A DNA stretch of 64,000 bases, taken from positions 1 through 64,000 of the forward strand of contig NZ_JACJPX010000014.1 in assembly GCF_014696315.1 (NCBI RefSeq). Reading direction: 5' to 3'. The DNA comes from Calothrix membranacea FACHB-236 (GTDB lineage: Bacteria; Cyanobacteriota; Cyanobacteriia; Cyanobacteriales; Nostocaceae). The translations under genes were made by a program, and so were the position numbers. The notes under the pieces are model-generated. The model was not told where the DNA came from and ran no database searches. It saw nothing but the letters and a program-made list of their open reading frames with translations. Of the stretch, positions 1-8,018 are shown one piece after another (the first letter of the stretch is position 1; each line of letters starts with the position of its first letter).

Positions 1-119
1 CTGCTATTAAACAGATTGGAGCAAGGATTAAAATCTCCGGCGCACAATGGAATGTTGAAAGTGTCAACCAAATTCTTTCTGTTCGTTGTGCTTATCTAAA
101 TGGTTTGCTTGCTATTTGA
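1..119 (+). CDS. Transposase, C-terminal fragment (5' part outside window)
   Basis: Reading from base 3 gives 38 residues ending at TGA 117-119. The segment includes the pattern GAQW, then VNQILSVRCAYLNG. A C-terminal GxxW followed by a leucine/arginine-rich RCAxLNG block is what I associate with ISKra4-family transposases that are common in Nostocales. No DDE residues are visible because the catalytic part lies upstream of the window. It overlaps the artificially extended 3' end of the minus-strand NTPase gene. Family call is tentative; that it is a transposase tail is more secure. Confidence 0.6.
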   Translation, partial: AIKQIGARIKISGAQWNVESVNQILSVRCAYLNGLLAI

Positions 120-146
120 GTTTTTCTGCCAAAACTGGATGCTCCC
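1..146 (+). mobile_element. Right end of an insertion sequence (ISKra4-like), cut by the window edge
   Basis: The first 119 bases encode the last 38 residues of a transposase on the plus strand. After its stop, 27 bases remain before the sequence returns to the reading of the neighbouring TPR gene on the other strand at position 147. Read on the minus strand, the element end starts GGGAGCATCCAGTTTTGG, which looks like an IS terminal repeat. The left end and target duplication are outside the window. The boundary at 146/147 is inferred from where the TPR protein stops looking like a TPR; the ISKra4 family assignment rests only on the transposase tail. Confidence 0.6.
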
Positions 147-2180
147 GTCATCTTTAATTGCCAAGGCTTTTTCATGGTTAGCCAAGGACTCTTCGTATTC
201 TCTTAATTTATATAACCAATGACTGACATCTAAAAAGAGACGACTGCTGAATTCAGGATGAGTATTGGTAGAAATAAGTTCAGCTTGCTCAACTGCCCGA
301 AGTAGTAAATCTTTTCTTTGGCTAGGATAGCTTCTGAGGGCTTTATATAAAAGCCCAGCATATTTACCTAGCCCATCTTTTAACAGATCAACTTGAGTTA
401 AACAAGGTCTTAATGCTGCCTCTATCTCTTCTTTAGAGGGGCCAGTCCCATTTTCATAGTTAATCTCATATTTAGCTGGATCTTCTGCTAACATTACCCA
501 ACTAAATAAAAATCCCAATTTTATGCTTTTCAAAAACTTCTCAGTTGAATCGGGTAATAGACGATAATTTTCTACTGCTAATTCCGTAACAACTGCTGCA
601 AAAGGAATCATTACTACTTCAAGTTGTTTCAGATAGCGAGAAGCAAACAAATGGAAAAGAAATTGACGCTGACCCTCATCTCTCCTGGCAAATAGAGCAT
701 GATAGAGAAATTCAGCAGTGTATTGTCGCCAATCAGCATTTTCATATTTTTCTAGTTCAGGACTATCAGCAGAAACTTCTTGGTTTGCCTTTTGGTCAAA
801 ATATATGGCTAGCAGTTCATGGGTTGCCCGAAATTGTGTTTTATCATCCTGATAAAATGAAAGGCGAAAAATATCACGAGCCACATCATCCAAGCGATAC
901 TGACCTTGAACAAACTCAACAAAGTCACACTTTGTTAGCCAATCAAAACAGTTGCTAGTTGCACAAGCACCAGTTTCAAAGTCTATTCCCTGTTTATGCA
1001 TTAAATACTCAATCAATGACCGATCGAACCAACGACAACAAGCTGCTAATTGCACGATCTGCTTTTGCTTTGCACTCAGTCCTTGCAGTAGTAGTTCAGT
1101 AATCGCTTGGTTACCACGAGAAAAATCAATATCTCTATTGGCTTCTTTCTGTCGTCTAATCCAGTCAAGATAGTAAGGTAACCCTTTAGTTGCTTTATAT
1201 ATTTTCTGAATTTCACTAGGTTTAGTAATACCTATATTTTGAAGAAATTCTTTAGTTTGTTCTTTATTGAATTCATCTATTCGTTGTTCATAAATCAAAT
1301 CCCGATCCTGCTGTAATTTGCGCCAACTTTCTTTCTCTAGTAAGGAACGTCGTCCTGCTACTACAATACGAACAGGATAAGATTTTAAAGTCGTATCTTC
1401 CAATAAATACTGCCACAGCCAAGTGTCAATATCTGACGGTGCTTTTTCATAGGTATCTAGAACTAGCACAATTGAGTGCTTCTGCTTATGAGCTTTCTGT
1501 ATCAAGCCTTGAGCAAAAGCATGAGTTAACTTAGGTATCGGTTCCAGCATTAACTCTTGAAGTTCTTTATCATTCTTTGTTGCTGGATGCTGTTGCAATA
1601 ATTCTTGCATACGGTCTTTACTTGATTTAAGCGCCTGTGGTGCATCTGATAACATTCCTCCGGCCTTAACCGCAGCATCCAGACCCAAACTTAACGCTGT
1701 TCCAGGATCTCCCAAGTAACCTGCACCTGTTGCTAGCAGCATTCCAGTTCCTAGTTCCAGCCAATCTTTAACTGTGTTTTGTTGTTCTTTATCAACTGAT
1801 TTACCTTGAGCTGGTTCAGTTTTAAGCTTATAAAAAGTCTCGTGATATTGCTCATAAAGTGATCTAAAAGGGTCGGGTTTAGGTAAGATATCCCTTCGTA
1901 AAAGTCCCGTAGGTTTAGGTAATAGCTCATAAAGCTTTTCCATTAACTTCAATGGTGTTTCGATACCTGGTGTAAGACCAAAAGACACTACTGCAAAGTC
2001 AGCTTGCGACTCATGCATCTCTTGTAGTTTGTTGGTAAGGGTAGTTTTGCCAACTCCTCCAAACCCATAAACCTGAAACAACAGTGGGTTAGACTCTGGA
2101 AATTCCAACGCCTTAGCAAATTTAGCGAAAAAGTCCTTAGCTTGCTGGCGAGAGATGTAAGGAGGTTTCTGATTGCTCAT
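96..2180 (-). CDS. STAND-type P-loop NTPase with C-terminal TPR, 3'-truncated by an IS
   Basis: A 694-residue protein. It opens almost directly with the nucleotide-binding domain: Walker A GFGGVGKTT at residues 39-47 and a Walker B strand IVLVLDTYE at 237-245, followed by a VVAGRRS segment like the sensor strand of STAND/AAA ATPases. The middle is helical with winged-helix-like leucine-rich stretches. The C-terminus enters a TPR (YEESLANHEKALAIK near residue 670). Such proteins act as signal-responsive ATPase switches; the partner is unknown. Its last ~17 residues are not TPR-like and coincide with the end of the adjacent insertion sequence (position 146), so the native C-terminus, probably with more TPRs, is missing. 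No N-terminal effector domain is visible. It may be a degraded or still functional regulator or defence-type gene. Confidence 0.75.
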   Translation of the reverse strand: MSNQKPPYISRQQAKDFFAKFAKALEFPESNPLLFQVYGFGGVGKTTLTNKLQEMHESQADFAVVSFGLTPGIETPLKLMEKLYELLPKPTGLLRRDILPKPDPFRSLYEQYHETFYKLKTEPAQGKSVDKEQQNTVKDWLELGTGMLLATGAGYLGDPGTALSLGLDAAVKAGGMLSDAPQALKSSKDRMQELLQQHPATKNDKELQELMLEPIPKLTHAFAQGLIQKAHKQKHSIVLVLDTYEKAPSDIDTWLWQYLLEDTTLKSYPVRIVVAGRRSLLEKESWRKLQQDRDLIYEQRIDEFNKEQTKEFLQNIGITKPSEIQKIYKATKGLPYYLDWIRRQKEANRDIDFSRGNQAITELLLQGLSAKQKQIVQLAACCRWFDRSLIEYLMHKQGIDFETGACATSNCFDWLTKCDFVEFVQGQYRLDDVARDIFRLSFYQDDKTQFRATHELLAIYFDQKANQEVSADSPELEKYENADWRQYTAEFLYHALFARRDEGQRQFLFHLFASRYLKQLEVVMIPFAAVVTELAVENYRLLPDSTEKFLKSIKLGFLFSWVMLAEDPAKYEINYENGTGPSKEEIEAALRPCLTQVDLLKDGLGKYAGLLYKALRSYPSQRKDLLLRAVEQAELISTNTHPEFSSRLFLDVSHWLYKLREYEESLANHEKALAIKDDGSIQFWQKNSNSKQTI

Positions 2181-2445
2181 TTAGTCCTAAAAATACTGGA
2201 ATGCTTGTATAAGATTTTAGCCAGTCTCAATCTGATTCAGCATCTAAAATCGCCCGTTTTCAGGAATTGCTTAAAAGCGAGATTGAATAATCGTAATCTT
2301 TAATCTTACATTTGATACCAAACGATCGTCCTTTACCCTTCTTAAGCACAAACTTAATATTCCTCAACAACACCGTTATTTATTTCCGTAATCGCTTACG
2401 CTAAAGCGGTATTTATTAACTATTCGCATATCTCCATACCACTGA

Positions 2446-3834
2446 ATGCTGCTAACGATCGCCACCACACATTACCCAGCAACAGAGTTAGGCTACTTAC
2501 TGCATAAACACCCAAATCGTTGTCAGTCTTTTTCCCTGTCCTTTGGAGAGGCCCATGTTTTCTACCCAGAAGCGCAGCCAGAACGCTGTACGGCGGCGTT
2601 GCTTTTGGATGTCGATCCGGTGAAGTTAGTGCGGGGCAAGGGTGCTAGGCTAGAACAGTATGTGAGTGATCGCCCTTATGTTGCTTCTTCATTTTTAAGT
2701 GTGGCGATCGCGCAAGTATTTAGCACAGCTTTAGCAGGTCGTTGTAAAGATAAACCCGAATTAGCGCAAACTCCCATTCCTCTAATCGCCAAAATCTCTG
2801 TCTTACCCTGTCGCGGTGGTGAAGGTTTTCTGCGAGAACTGTTTGAGCCATTAGGTTATACAGTTAGTGCCCAAGGACACAGCTTAGATGAGGAATTTTC
2901 TGATTGGGGATCTAGCAAATATTTTACAGTCGAACTACGGCACACCCTGACTCTGAGCGATTTATTAAGTCATTTATATGTATTAATTCCTGTATTGGAT
3001 GACGATAAACACTACTGGGTAGGCGATGACGAAATTGAAAAATTGCTGCGTCATGGTGAAGGCTGGTTAACGAAACATCCGGCGCGATCGCAAATTACTA
3101 ACCGTTACCTCAAACGTCAGCAGCGCTTAACTCGTGAAGCCTTAGCGCAATTAGCCGAAGAAGACAATCCTGACCCCGATAGTGCGGAAGAAAGCCATGC
3201 TGAGGAAGAAGCCGCAGTAGAAAAGCCCATTAGCTTAAATCAGCAGCGGATGAATGCTGTGATTGCAGCTTTAAAGCAAAACAACGCGAAGCGAATAATT
3301 GATTTAGGTTGCGGACAAGGAAATTTGCTCAAATTATTACTTAAAGATAGTTATTTTGCCCAAATTACAGGTTTAGATGTTTCCTATAGGTCTTTAGAAA
3401 TTGCTCAAGAAAGATTAGATCGTCTACGCTTACCCCGCAATCAATGGGAACGTTTACAACTAATTCAAGGCGCACTTACCTATCAAGATAAACGTCTCAA
3501 AGGGTATGACGCGGCGACAGTAATTGAGGTAATTGAACATCTCGATTTACCTCGATTAGGCGCATTTGAGCGAGTTTTATTTGAGTTTGCAGAAGTGCAA
3601 ACAATAATAGTCACAACGCCAAATATTGAGTATAACGTTAAGTTTGATAACCTCCCTGCTGGCAAATTGCGGCATAAAGACCACCGCTTTGAATGGACAA
3701 GGTTGGAATTTACAAACTGGGCAAAGCAAGCAGCAGAAAGATTTAGCTATGTTGTGGAATTTCAAGCGATAGGAATGGAAGATATAGAGGTGGGTTCGCC
3801 TACACAAATGGCAATATTTCGACGTAATTCGTAA
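2446..3834 (+). CDS. hen1: 3'-terminal RNA ribose 2'-O-methyltransferase Hen1
   Basis: 462 residues. Residues 1-245 match the bacterial Hen1 N-terminal domain (start MLLTIATTH, conserved LGYLLHKHP). An acidic linker (about 238-260) leads to a class I SAM methyltransferase domain with DLGCGQG at 286-292. The Mn-binding E-E-H-H set of Hen1 enzymes is present as E361, E364, H365 and H413, spaced as in the characterised Clostridium thermocellum enzyme. Known role of the family: it 2'-O-methylates the 3' end of cleaved RNA during repair, so that the sealed junction resists the original ribotoxin. In most bacteria hen1 sits beside pnkp (kinase-phosphatase-ligase); here neither neighbour is pnkp (an IS-damaged NTPase upstream, pfkA downstream). 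Start ATG 2446 fits family length. Confidence 0.93.
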   Translation: MLLTIATTHYPATELGYLLHKHPNRCQSFSLSFGEAHVFYPEAQPERCTAALLLDVDPVKLVRGKGARLEQYVSDRPYVASSFLSVAIAQVFSTALAGRCKDKPELAQTPIPLIAKISVLPCRGGEGFLRELFEPLGYTVSAQGHSLDEEFSDWGSSKYFTVELRHTLTLSDLLSHLYVLIPVLDDDKHYWVGDDEIEKLLRHGEGWLTKHPARSQITNRYLKRQQRLTREALAQLAEEDNPDPDSAEESHAEEEAAVEKPISLNQQRMNAVIAALKQNNAKRIIDLGCGQGNLLKLLLKDSYFAQITGLDVSYRSLEIAQERLDRLRLPRNQWERLQLIQGALTYQDKRLKGYDAATVIEVIEHLDLPRLGAFERVLFEFAEVQTIIVTTPNIEYNVKFDNLPAGKLRHKDHRFEWTRLEFTNWAKQAAERFSYVVEFQAIGMEDIEVGSPTQMAIFRRNS

Positions 3835-4199
3835 TTCGTAGCTAGGTAGGGTCTATTGTCGCCAAGCCTCGCACCGACACCTCATTAATGATTTAATACA
3901 TGGAAATTTTCTTATTAAGAAAAATATAAAAAAGTAAAAAGCTGGAAATTATCTCATACAAAGCTTTACATATTTCGCTTGAATTCCCTTAATTAATTGG
4001 TTTTAAAAATAATCTGATTTTTGTGTTCACAGATAGTTTAATCTACTAAATACGGGTAAGTTGATAAGAAGATTTGTAGGAGTAGAAGTAGATGTATTAT
4101 GCAATAAGCAAATGCACCTAAAATTGCTAAATTTTAATTTCCTTAACCTTGAAATATTCTTGCCGACTTACTGATTTCTTGTGAGAAAAACAAAAAAAT
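3835..4199. other. AT-rich intergenic region between hen1 and pfkA
   Basis: About 365 bases. A short direct repeat of GTAATTC follows the hen1 stop, and the remainder is strongly AT-rich. No gene or clear hairpin was seen; it presumably carries the pfkA promoter. Confidence 0.5.
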
Positions 4200-5279
4200 A
4201 TGGGGAAATCTAAGCGGATTGGCATTCTTACCAGTGGAGGAGATTGTTCTGGTTTGAATGCAGTGATCAGATCTGTAGTTCATTGTGCTTCGGGAAAGGG
4301 TTGGGAAGTATTGGGAATTCGCCAAGCAACTGTAGGATTAATGGCGCGTCCACCCGAATATACAAAACTAGAAATTGAGCAAGTTGACCCACTGTTAACT
4401 GCTGGCGGCACAATGTTAGGAACCACAAATAAAGGCGATCCATTTGCATTTCCGATGCCTGATGGTAGTTTATGCGATCGCTCTGAAGACATCATTGCAG
4501 GTTACCATCAACTTGGTTTAGATGCTTTGATTGGCATTGGTGGTGATGGTAGCTTGGCGATTCTGCGGCGTTTGGCACAACAAGGCGGGATTAATTTAGT
4601 CGGCATTCCGAAAACCATTGATAATGATATTGGCATTACTGAACACGCTGTTGGTTTTGATACAGCAGTAAACATTGCCACAGAAGCACTGGATCGGTTA
4701 CATTTCACCGCCGCGTCTCACAGTCGAGTCATCATTTTAGAAGTGATGGGACGTGATGCCGGACACATTGCTATAGCTGCGGGAATTGCTGGGGGAGCAG
4801 ATGTAATTTTAATTCCCGAAATTCCCTACGACATGGATCAGATTTGCTACAAAATTAAACACCGCCAAGAACAAGGCAAAAATTACTGTTTAATTATTGT
4901 TTCCGAAGCAGTTCGGACTCAAGATGGTGAATGTGTGAGACTGACCAATCGTTCCGGAGAATCTCGCTATGGTGGTATTGGTCAATACTTAGCCGATCAA
5001 ATTAGCGATCGCATTGGTGCAGAAACACGCGTTACAGTTTTAGGACACCTGCAACGAGGTGGAACAGCTTCACCACTAGACCGCTTAGTAGCTGCTGCCT
5101 TTGGGGTAGCTGCGGTCAATCTCATTGATGAAGGTAAATACGATCACATGGTTGCCTGGCAAAATCGCCAAGTTTTTACTATACCAATTGCGGAAGCGAT
5201 CGCTCAATATCGTGCCGTCAATCCAGGAGATACTTTAGTGAAAACTGCCCGTGGTTTAGGTATTTATTTGGGAGATTGA
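4200..5279 (+). CDS. pfkA: 6-phosphofructokinase
   Basis: 359 residues, usual length for a bacterial phosphofructokinase. It phosphorylates fructose 6-phosphate in upper glycolysis. Visible motifs: N-terminal GILTSGGDCSGLNAVIR (phosphate-donor loop), IGIGGDGSLAIL, the catalytic block PKTIDND, and MGRDAGHIA for fructose 6-phosphate binding, then LGHLQRGG near the C-terminus. The glycine in GGDG favours ATP, whereas the lysine in PKTIDND (glycine in E. coli PfkA) is the residue found in PPi-type and group III enzymes, so donor preference should not be assumed. It is monocistronic; a stem-loop lies 25 bases after the stop. Confidence 0.92.
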   Translation: MGKSKRIGILTSGGDCSGLNAVIRSVVHCASGKGWEVLGIRQATVGLMARPPEYTKLEIEQVDPLLTAGGTMLGTTNKGDPFAFPMPDGSLCDRSEDIIAGYHQLGLDALIGIGGDGSLAILRRLAQQGGINLVGIPKTIDNDIGITEHAVGFDTAVNIATEALDRLHFTAASHSRVIILEVMGRDAGHIAIAAGIAGGADVILIPEIPYDMDQICYKIKHRQEQGKNYCLIIVSEAVRTQDGECVRLTNRSGESRYGGIGQYLADQISDRIGAETRVTVLGHLQRGGTASPLDRLVAAAFGVAAVNLIDEGKYDHMVAWQNRQVFTIPIAEAIAQYRAVNPGDTLVKTARGLGIYLGD

Positions 5280-5303
5280 AATAGGAAAAAGTACATAATC
5301 AGT

Positions 5304-5333
5304 AGGTGTGTTATTGTGTAGCGTAACGCACCT
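5304..5333 (+). terminator. Stem-loop downstream of pfkA
   Basis: AGGTGTGTTA and TAACGCACCT pair over 10 bp with one G-U, 25 bases after the pfkA stop, followed by a short T run. It may be a terminator; the same TAACGCACC-type palindrome also occurs as a dispersed cyanobacterial repeat. Confidence 0.45.
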
Positions 5334-5434
5334 TTAATTATTCTACCCACTAGATCAAAAACGATTTGAGTTTGTGTATTTTGCGATCGCTTGTTCTTTC
5401 CAAAGCTTGGACTTTAAATCTATAGCAAGCGTTT

Positions 5435-5785
5435 TTACAAGAGTCTCATACGGATGCGATCATCTTCAATCACGCTGAAATGAGCGGCCCAATCGTTTCG
5501 AGATGCGATCGCAGTCGCAACTTTTTGAGCCACAACTGCGCCAGAAGGAGCTTTAATCCGAGACAAGATAATTCCACTGGTCGCTGGTAACTTTGAACGG
5601 AAGGCGAGTTCACCAAAGTCTTTGTCGAAGGTGAGGAGAATGCGATCTTCGGTTTGAGCGCGGCTCAACACCTCAGTATCGGTAATCCCTGGTGCATCGG
5701 TGCGAATCCACACAACATCGTGCCCTTGTTGCCTAAGGGCTTCTACAGCATCAGATGGGAAGTTCTCGTTGGCAAGAAATCGCAT
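5435..5785 (-). CDS. DUF5615 PIN-like protein, putative toxin
   Basis: 116 residues. N-terminal MRFLANENFPSDAVEALRQQ, then ILLTFDKDFGEL, matches the DUF5615 PIN-like fold with acidic residues (N/E at 7-8, D-x-D near residue 55-57) in the positions expected for a Mg-dependent nuclease. It lies 3 bases downstream of a DUF433 gene on the same strand, the usual DUF433-DUF5615 arrangement, which is annotated as a toxin-antitoxin-like pair. Ribonuclease activity and toxicity are inferred from the family and context only. Confidence 0.8.
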   Translation of the reverse strand: MRFLANENFPSDAVEALRQQGHDVVWIRTDAPGITDTEVLSRAQTEDRILLTFDKDFGELAFRSKLPATSGIILSRIKAPSGAVVAQKVATAIASRNDWAAHFSVIEDDRIRMRLL

Positions 5786-5788
5786 AGG

Positions 5789-6019
5789 CTATGCAGGAAA
5801 GGCGTAGACTTTTTCCGCTTTGAGGGTGGCGCTGGCATAGCTGAGGCAGGCTTGAACATCCTCAAGGGTAATACCAGGGTAATTGCGGAGAATTTCATCG
5901 GTTGTCCAGCCTTGAGCAAGCAAGTCGATAATAAACTCGACAGCAAGGCGAGTCCCTTTGATAATGGGTTTGCCGACAAGGATATTAGGATCAATCGTGA
6001 TTCGAGATTGCCAGTCCAT
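5789..6019 (-). CDS. DUF433 protein, putative antitoxin of the PIN-like partner
   Basis: 76 residues. The sequence RITIDPNILVGKPIIKGTR followed by a DLLAQGWTTDEIL helix is the classic DUF433 signature, a small helix-turn-helix-like domain. It is the first gene of a two-gene unit with the DUF5615 gene, spaced by 3 bases, so the two are almost surely co-translated. By analogy it would bind and neutralise the PIN-like protein and autoregulate the operon; that is inference. Confidence 0.82.
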   Translation of the reverse strand: MDWQSRITIDPNILVGKPIIKGTRLAVEFIIDLLAQGWTTDEILRNYPGITLEDVQACLSYASATLKAEKVYAFPA

Positions 6020-6232
6020 AGGGTTACGTTGAGTGTATTGTCTTCAGTTTACGCTTGCTCTTACCCACCAAATCAAAAACTAGTACACTGCGGCGTAAAT
6101 AAAGCCACGCTTTCAAATTGTCAAAAGTCTTGATATATGAACCTTTTGACTTTTGACTTCCGCGCAGCGATACTAGTTCAGTCTGAGTATTGTGCGATCG
6201 CCTATTCTTTCTCAGAAATAGAATCAGAACAT

Positions 6233-6685
6233 TCAACCTAAAACATACTTCATTACTAAAATCAGGATAGATGCAAGAGCAGAAAATGAAAGTATTAGTT
6301 CAAATTTTTTAAAGTGATTTCCTGTTATTGGTTTTAGATAACTGTGTGGGAATAATGGCTCATCACTATCATCAAAAACATTGGATTCATAAAGACGTAA
6401 GGACTTTTCCACACGCAGTGAAATATTCATTGTGTTGATAAATCCCCTTCTAATATCTATAAGAATCAGCAGATTGCCAATCCAAAATACTAAAATAATA
6501 CAAATAAAAAGAAGTGTTTCAGGTAATGACGGCTTCGATTGCTTTTGCACAATCCATCCTATAAAAACTGTAAACAGAGTTATCGCAGTACTTACAATGC
6601 TGAAAACCCTATTTCGCATTTCTTTTAAGCTTTCTTGTGCTGTAGTTCGCAATGAAAGCAAAATTTGCGTTTTTTCGCTATCCAT
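6233..6685 (-). CDS. Small three-helix membrane protein, function unknown
   Basis: 150 residues from ATG at 6685. This start is preferred over the in-frame ATG 36 bases upstream because AGGAG lies just before it. Three hydrophobic segments are visible: about residues 30-48 (VFSIVSTAITLFTVFIGWIV), 57-76 (a leucine/isoleucine-rich run ending in a WIGNLLILIDI segment) and 128-146. Short charged N-terminus and a polar loop of about 50 residues between the second and third helix. I do not recognise a family. It stands alone between the toxin-antitoxin-like pair and a repeat-rich gap. Confidence 0.6.
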   Translation of the reverse strand: MDSEKTQILLSLRTTAQESLKEMRNRVFSIVSTAITLFTVFIGWIVQKQSKPSLPETLLFICIILVFWIGNLLILIDIRRGFINTMNISLRVEKSLRLYESNVFDDSDEPLFPHSYLKPITGNHFKKFELILSFSALASILILVMKYVLG

Positions 6686-6793
6686 AGGATCTCCTGATAA
6701 ATATTGCATATAATCTTGCAATTGCCTACTTTAACTAAGCAAGCTAATAATTACAAGTATTAAATGTGCTTATGTACAGGAAGGTACATTCTA

Positions 6794-6972
6794 AGCTCGA
6801 CTTTATCCATTTTTATAAAACCCAACACCTAACGCTGAAACCATTGTGGGACGTGAGTTTTAGTTTTTGGACTTGAACACATATCAGTGACATTGAAAAA
6901 GTATTTGCCAAAAAGCCAGGATTTTTGCCGGATCAGGAAAGCCGAGTTTTTAATTTTGGATAAAGTCGAGCT
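6794..6972. mobile_element. MITE-like element or IS remnant with 16-bp terminal inverted repeats
   Basis: AGCTCGACTTTATCCA at 6794-6809 is repeated as its exact reverse complement at 6957-6972. The 179-bp unit holds no ORF. It lies in an otherwise gene-free gap. No clear target duplication was seen at the ends, so it is either a MITE or a deleted IS. Confidence 0.5.
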
Positions 6973-7004
6973 AAGAGGCTATTTATAAAGTAAATATTAA
7001 GTAG

Positions 7005-7049
7005 GGGAGCCACTGCGTTGCGCGGGTTCCCCGCGTTGTAGCAAGTGGC
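7005..7049. repeat. GC-rich interspersed hairpin repeat, copy 1
   Basis: Begins GGGGAGCCACTGC and ends GCAAGTGGC, with an inner CGCGGG/CCCGCG stem. The outer GCCACTGC/GCAAGTGGC arms recur around 29472-29542 and, diverged, at 55282-55350. It is a dispersed palindromic repeat, not a gene. Confidence 0.6.
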
Positions 7050-7051
7050 AT

Positions 7052-7110
7052 TGTGTTACGGCTGTGCTAGGATTTCGGAACTTAAGAGAGTGGTAATTAG
7101 CCGTAACACA
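7052..7110. repeat. 12-bp inverted repeat around a 35-bp spacer
   Basis: TGTGTTACGGCT at 7052-7063 and its exact complement AGCCGTAACACA at 7099-7110. It directly follows the GC-rich repeat and could form a cruciform or be a tiny non-autonomous element. No gene within it. Confidence 0.55.
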
Positions 7111-7168
7111 CTATCTTTCTTTTTATAAATCATCTCTTACGAGTAAATAAGCTCAATTGTTGTCTCTG

Positions 7169-7243
7169 TTAGCCAATTAGTGCTAACTTTTTATTTTCAA
7201 ACTCCTCATTGGTAATAATTCCTGCGTATCTAGCATTTTCAAG
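7169..7243 (-). pseudogene. Orphaned fourth SHOCT repeat behind a nonsense codon
   Basis: Continuing the preceding frame past TAA (7244-7246) gives 24 residues with no further stop until TAA at 7169-7171; the core reads YAGIITNEEFENKK. This aligns with the upstream repeats (CGIITQEEYE, VGILTQGEFE). The stop falls where the repeats have a polar residue, so one CAA-to-TAA change would explain it. Could instead be programmed readthrough, which is less likely. Confidence 0.6.
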
Positions 7244-7705
7244 TTATTTGATTGGATGGCTCAGTTCGGATTTTTGTTTAATTGCTAACTTCTGAATCTC
7301 ATATTCTTCTTGGGTAATAATTCCACAAGCCAAAGCCGCATTGAGTTTAGAAATTTGAACTTCCACTGCTGAGTGAGAAGATTCATGGATTAATTCAGAT
7401 CTCTTCATTTCAAACTCACCTTGAGTTAAAATTCCCACATCAAGGAGGTTCTGAAGTTTTATCAGCTTCTCTTCTGCGTCTGCACACTGATTAAAAGCTT
7501 GCATTAGTCCTTCAATTTCTAACCTTTTCGCGCTGTAGGCAATTTCATCAATGAAACCTTGCTCGTAAGCATCTCTGAGATGCTTGAGTTTAACCTCCAA
7601 AGCACTCTGAGATTCCATAAGCGCTAACTCTACAGCAGATTGAGCTTTTTCACCAGACATAACTTCTAGATCCCGATTATTTTCGTGGTAATTTTTGTTA
7701 GTCAT
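7244..7705 (-). CDS. SHOCT-repeat protein, truncated by an in-frame stop
   Basis: 153 residues, cytoplasmic, helical and charged. Three SHOCT-like repeats of about 40 residues are visible, with cores YEQGFIDEIAY (about residues 47-57), LDVGILTQGEFE (88-99) and LACGIITQEEYE (129-140), each in the pattern L-x-x-G-I/F-I/L-T/D-x-x-E-F/Y. SHOCT modules are short C-terminal helical hairpins thought to mediate oligomerisation or nucleic-acid and membrane association; no partner domain exists here. AAGGG lies before the ATG. A fourth repeat lies in frame just past the TAA at 7244-7246, so the protein appears to have been shortened. Confidence 0.6.
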   Translation of the reverse strand: MTNKNYHENNRDLEVMSGEKAQSAVELALMESQSALEVKLKHLRDAYEQGFIDEIAYSAKRLEIEGLMQAFNQCADAEEKLIKLQNLLDVGILTQGEFEMKRSELIHESSHSAVEVQISKLNAALACGIITQEEYEIQKLAIKQKSELSHPIK

Positions 7706-8018
7706 ATTTCGCCCTTATAAATCTTGATGTATAAGCAGATTCTCATACCAATCCAAATAATGTTTGCGACCGATAAATATTTCTAAAGACACAATATTGT
7801 TGTGTCCTTACCTATTTGTCATATCTTGTTCAAATTGGTATCAAGTTTGCCTATTTTAGAATTCCCTGAATTTAATCTGCACTAACAATAAAGTTAAGAA
7901 TTCCGATTACTTACATACTCAGACTTGATTGCTAAATTTGCTTAATATTACAAAATTCCGCAAAATCAACGACGACAATAAACTAACTTAACTTATCAAA
8001 TAGCTATCATCATCAAAA
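7706..8018. other. Intergenic region between the SHOCT gene and mutL
   Basis: 313 bases, AT-rich. Holds one small palindrome (GACACAA, 5-base loop, TTGTGTC) near 7787-7805 and two copies of a CCAATC/CCAATTTG-like segment. No gene seen. Confidence 0.45.

Noticed and set aside
4200-5279. PPi-dependent phosphofructokinase
   Set aside because: The GGDG glycine favours ATP; only the PKTIDND lysine points to PPi, so the donor was left open.
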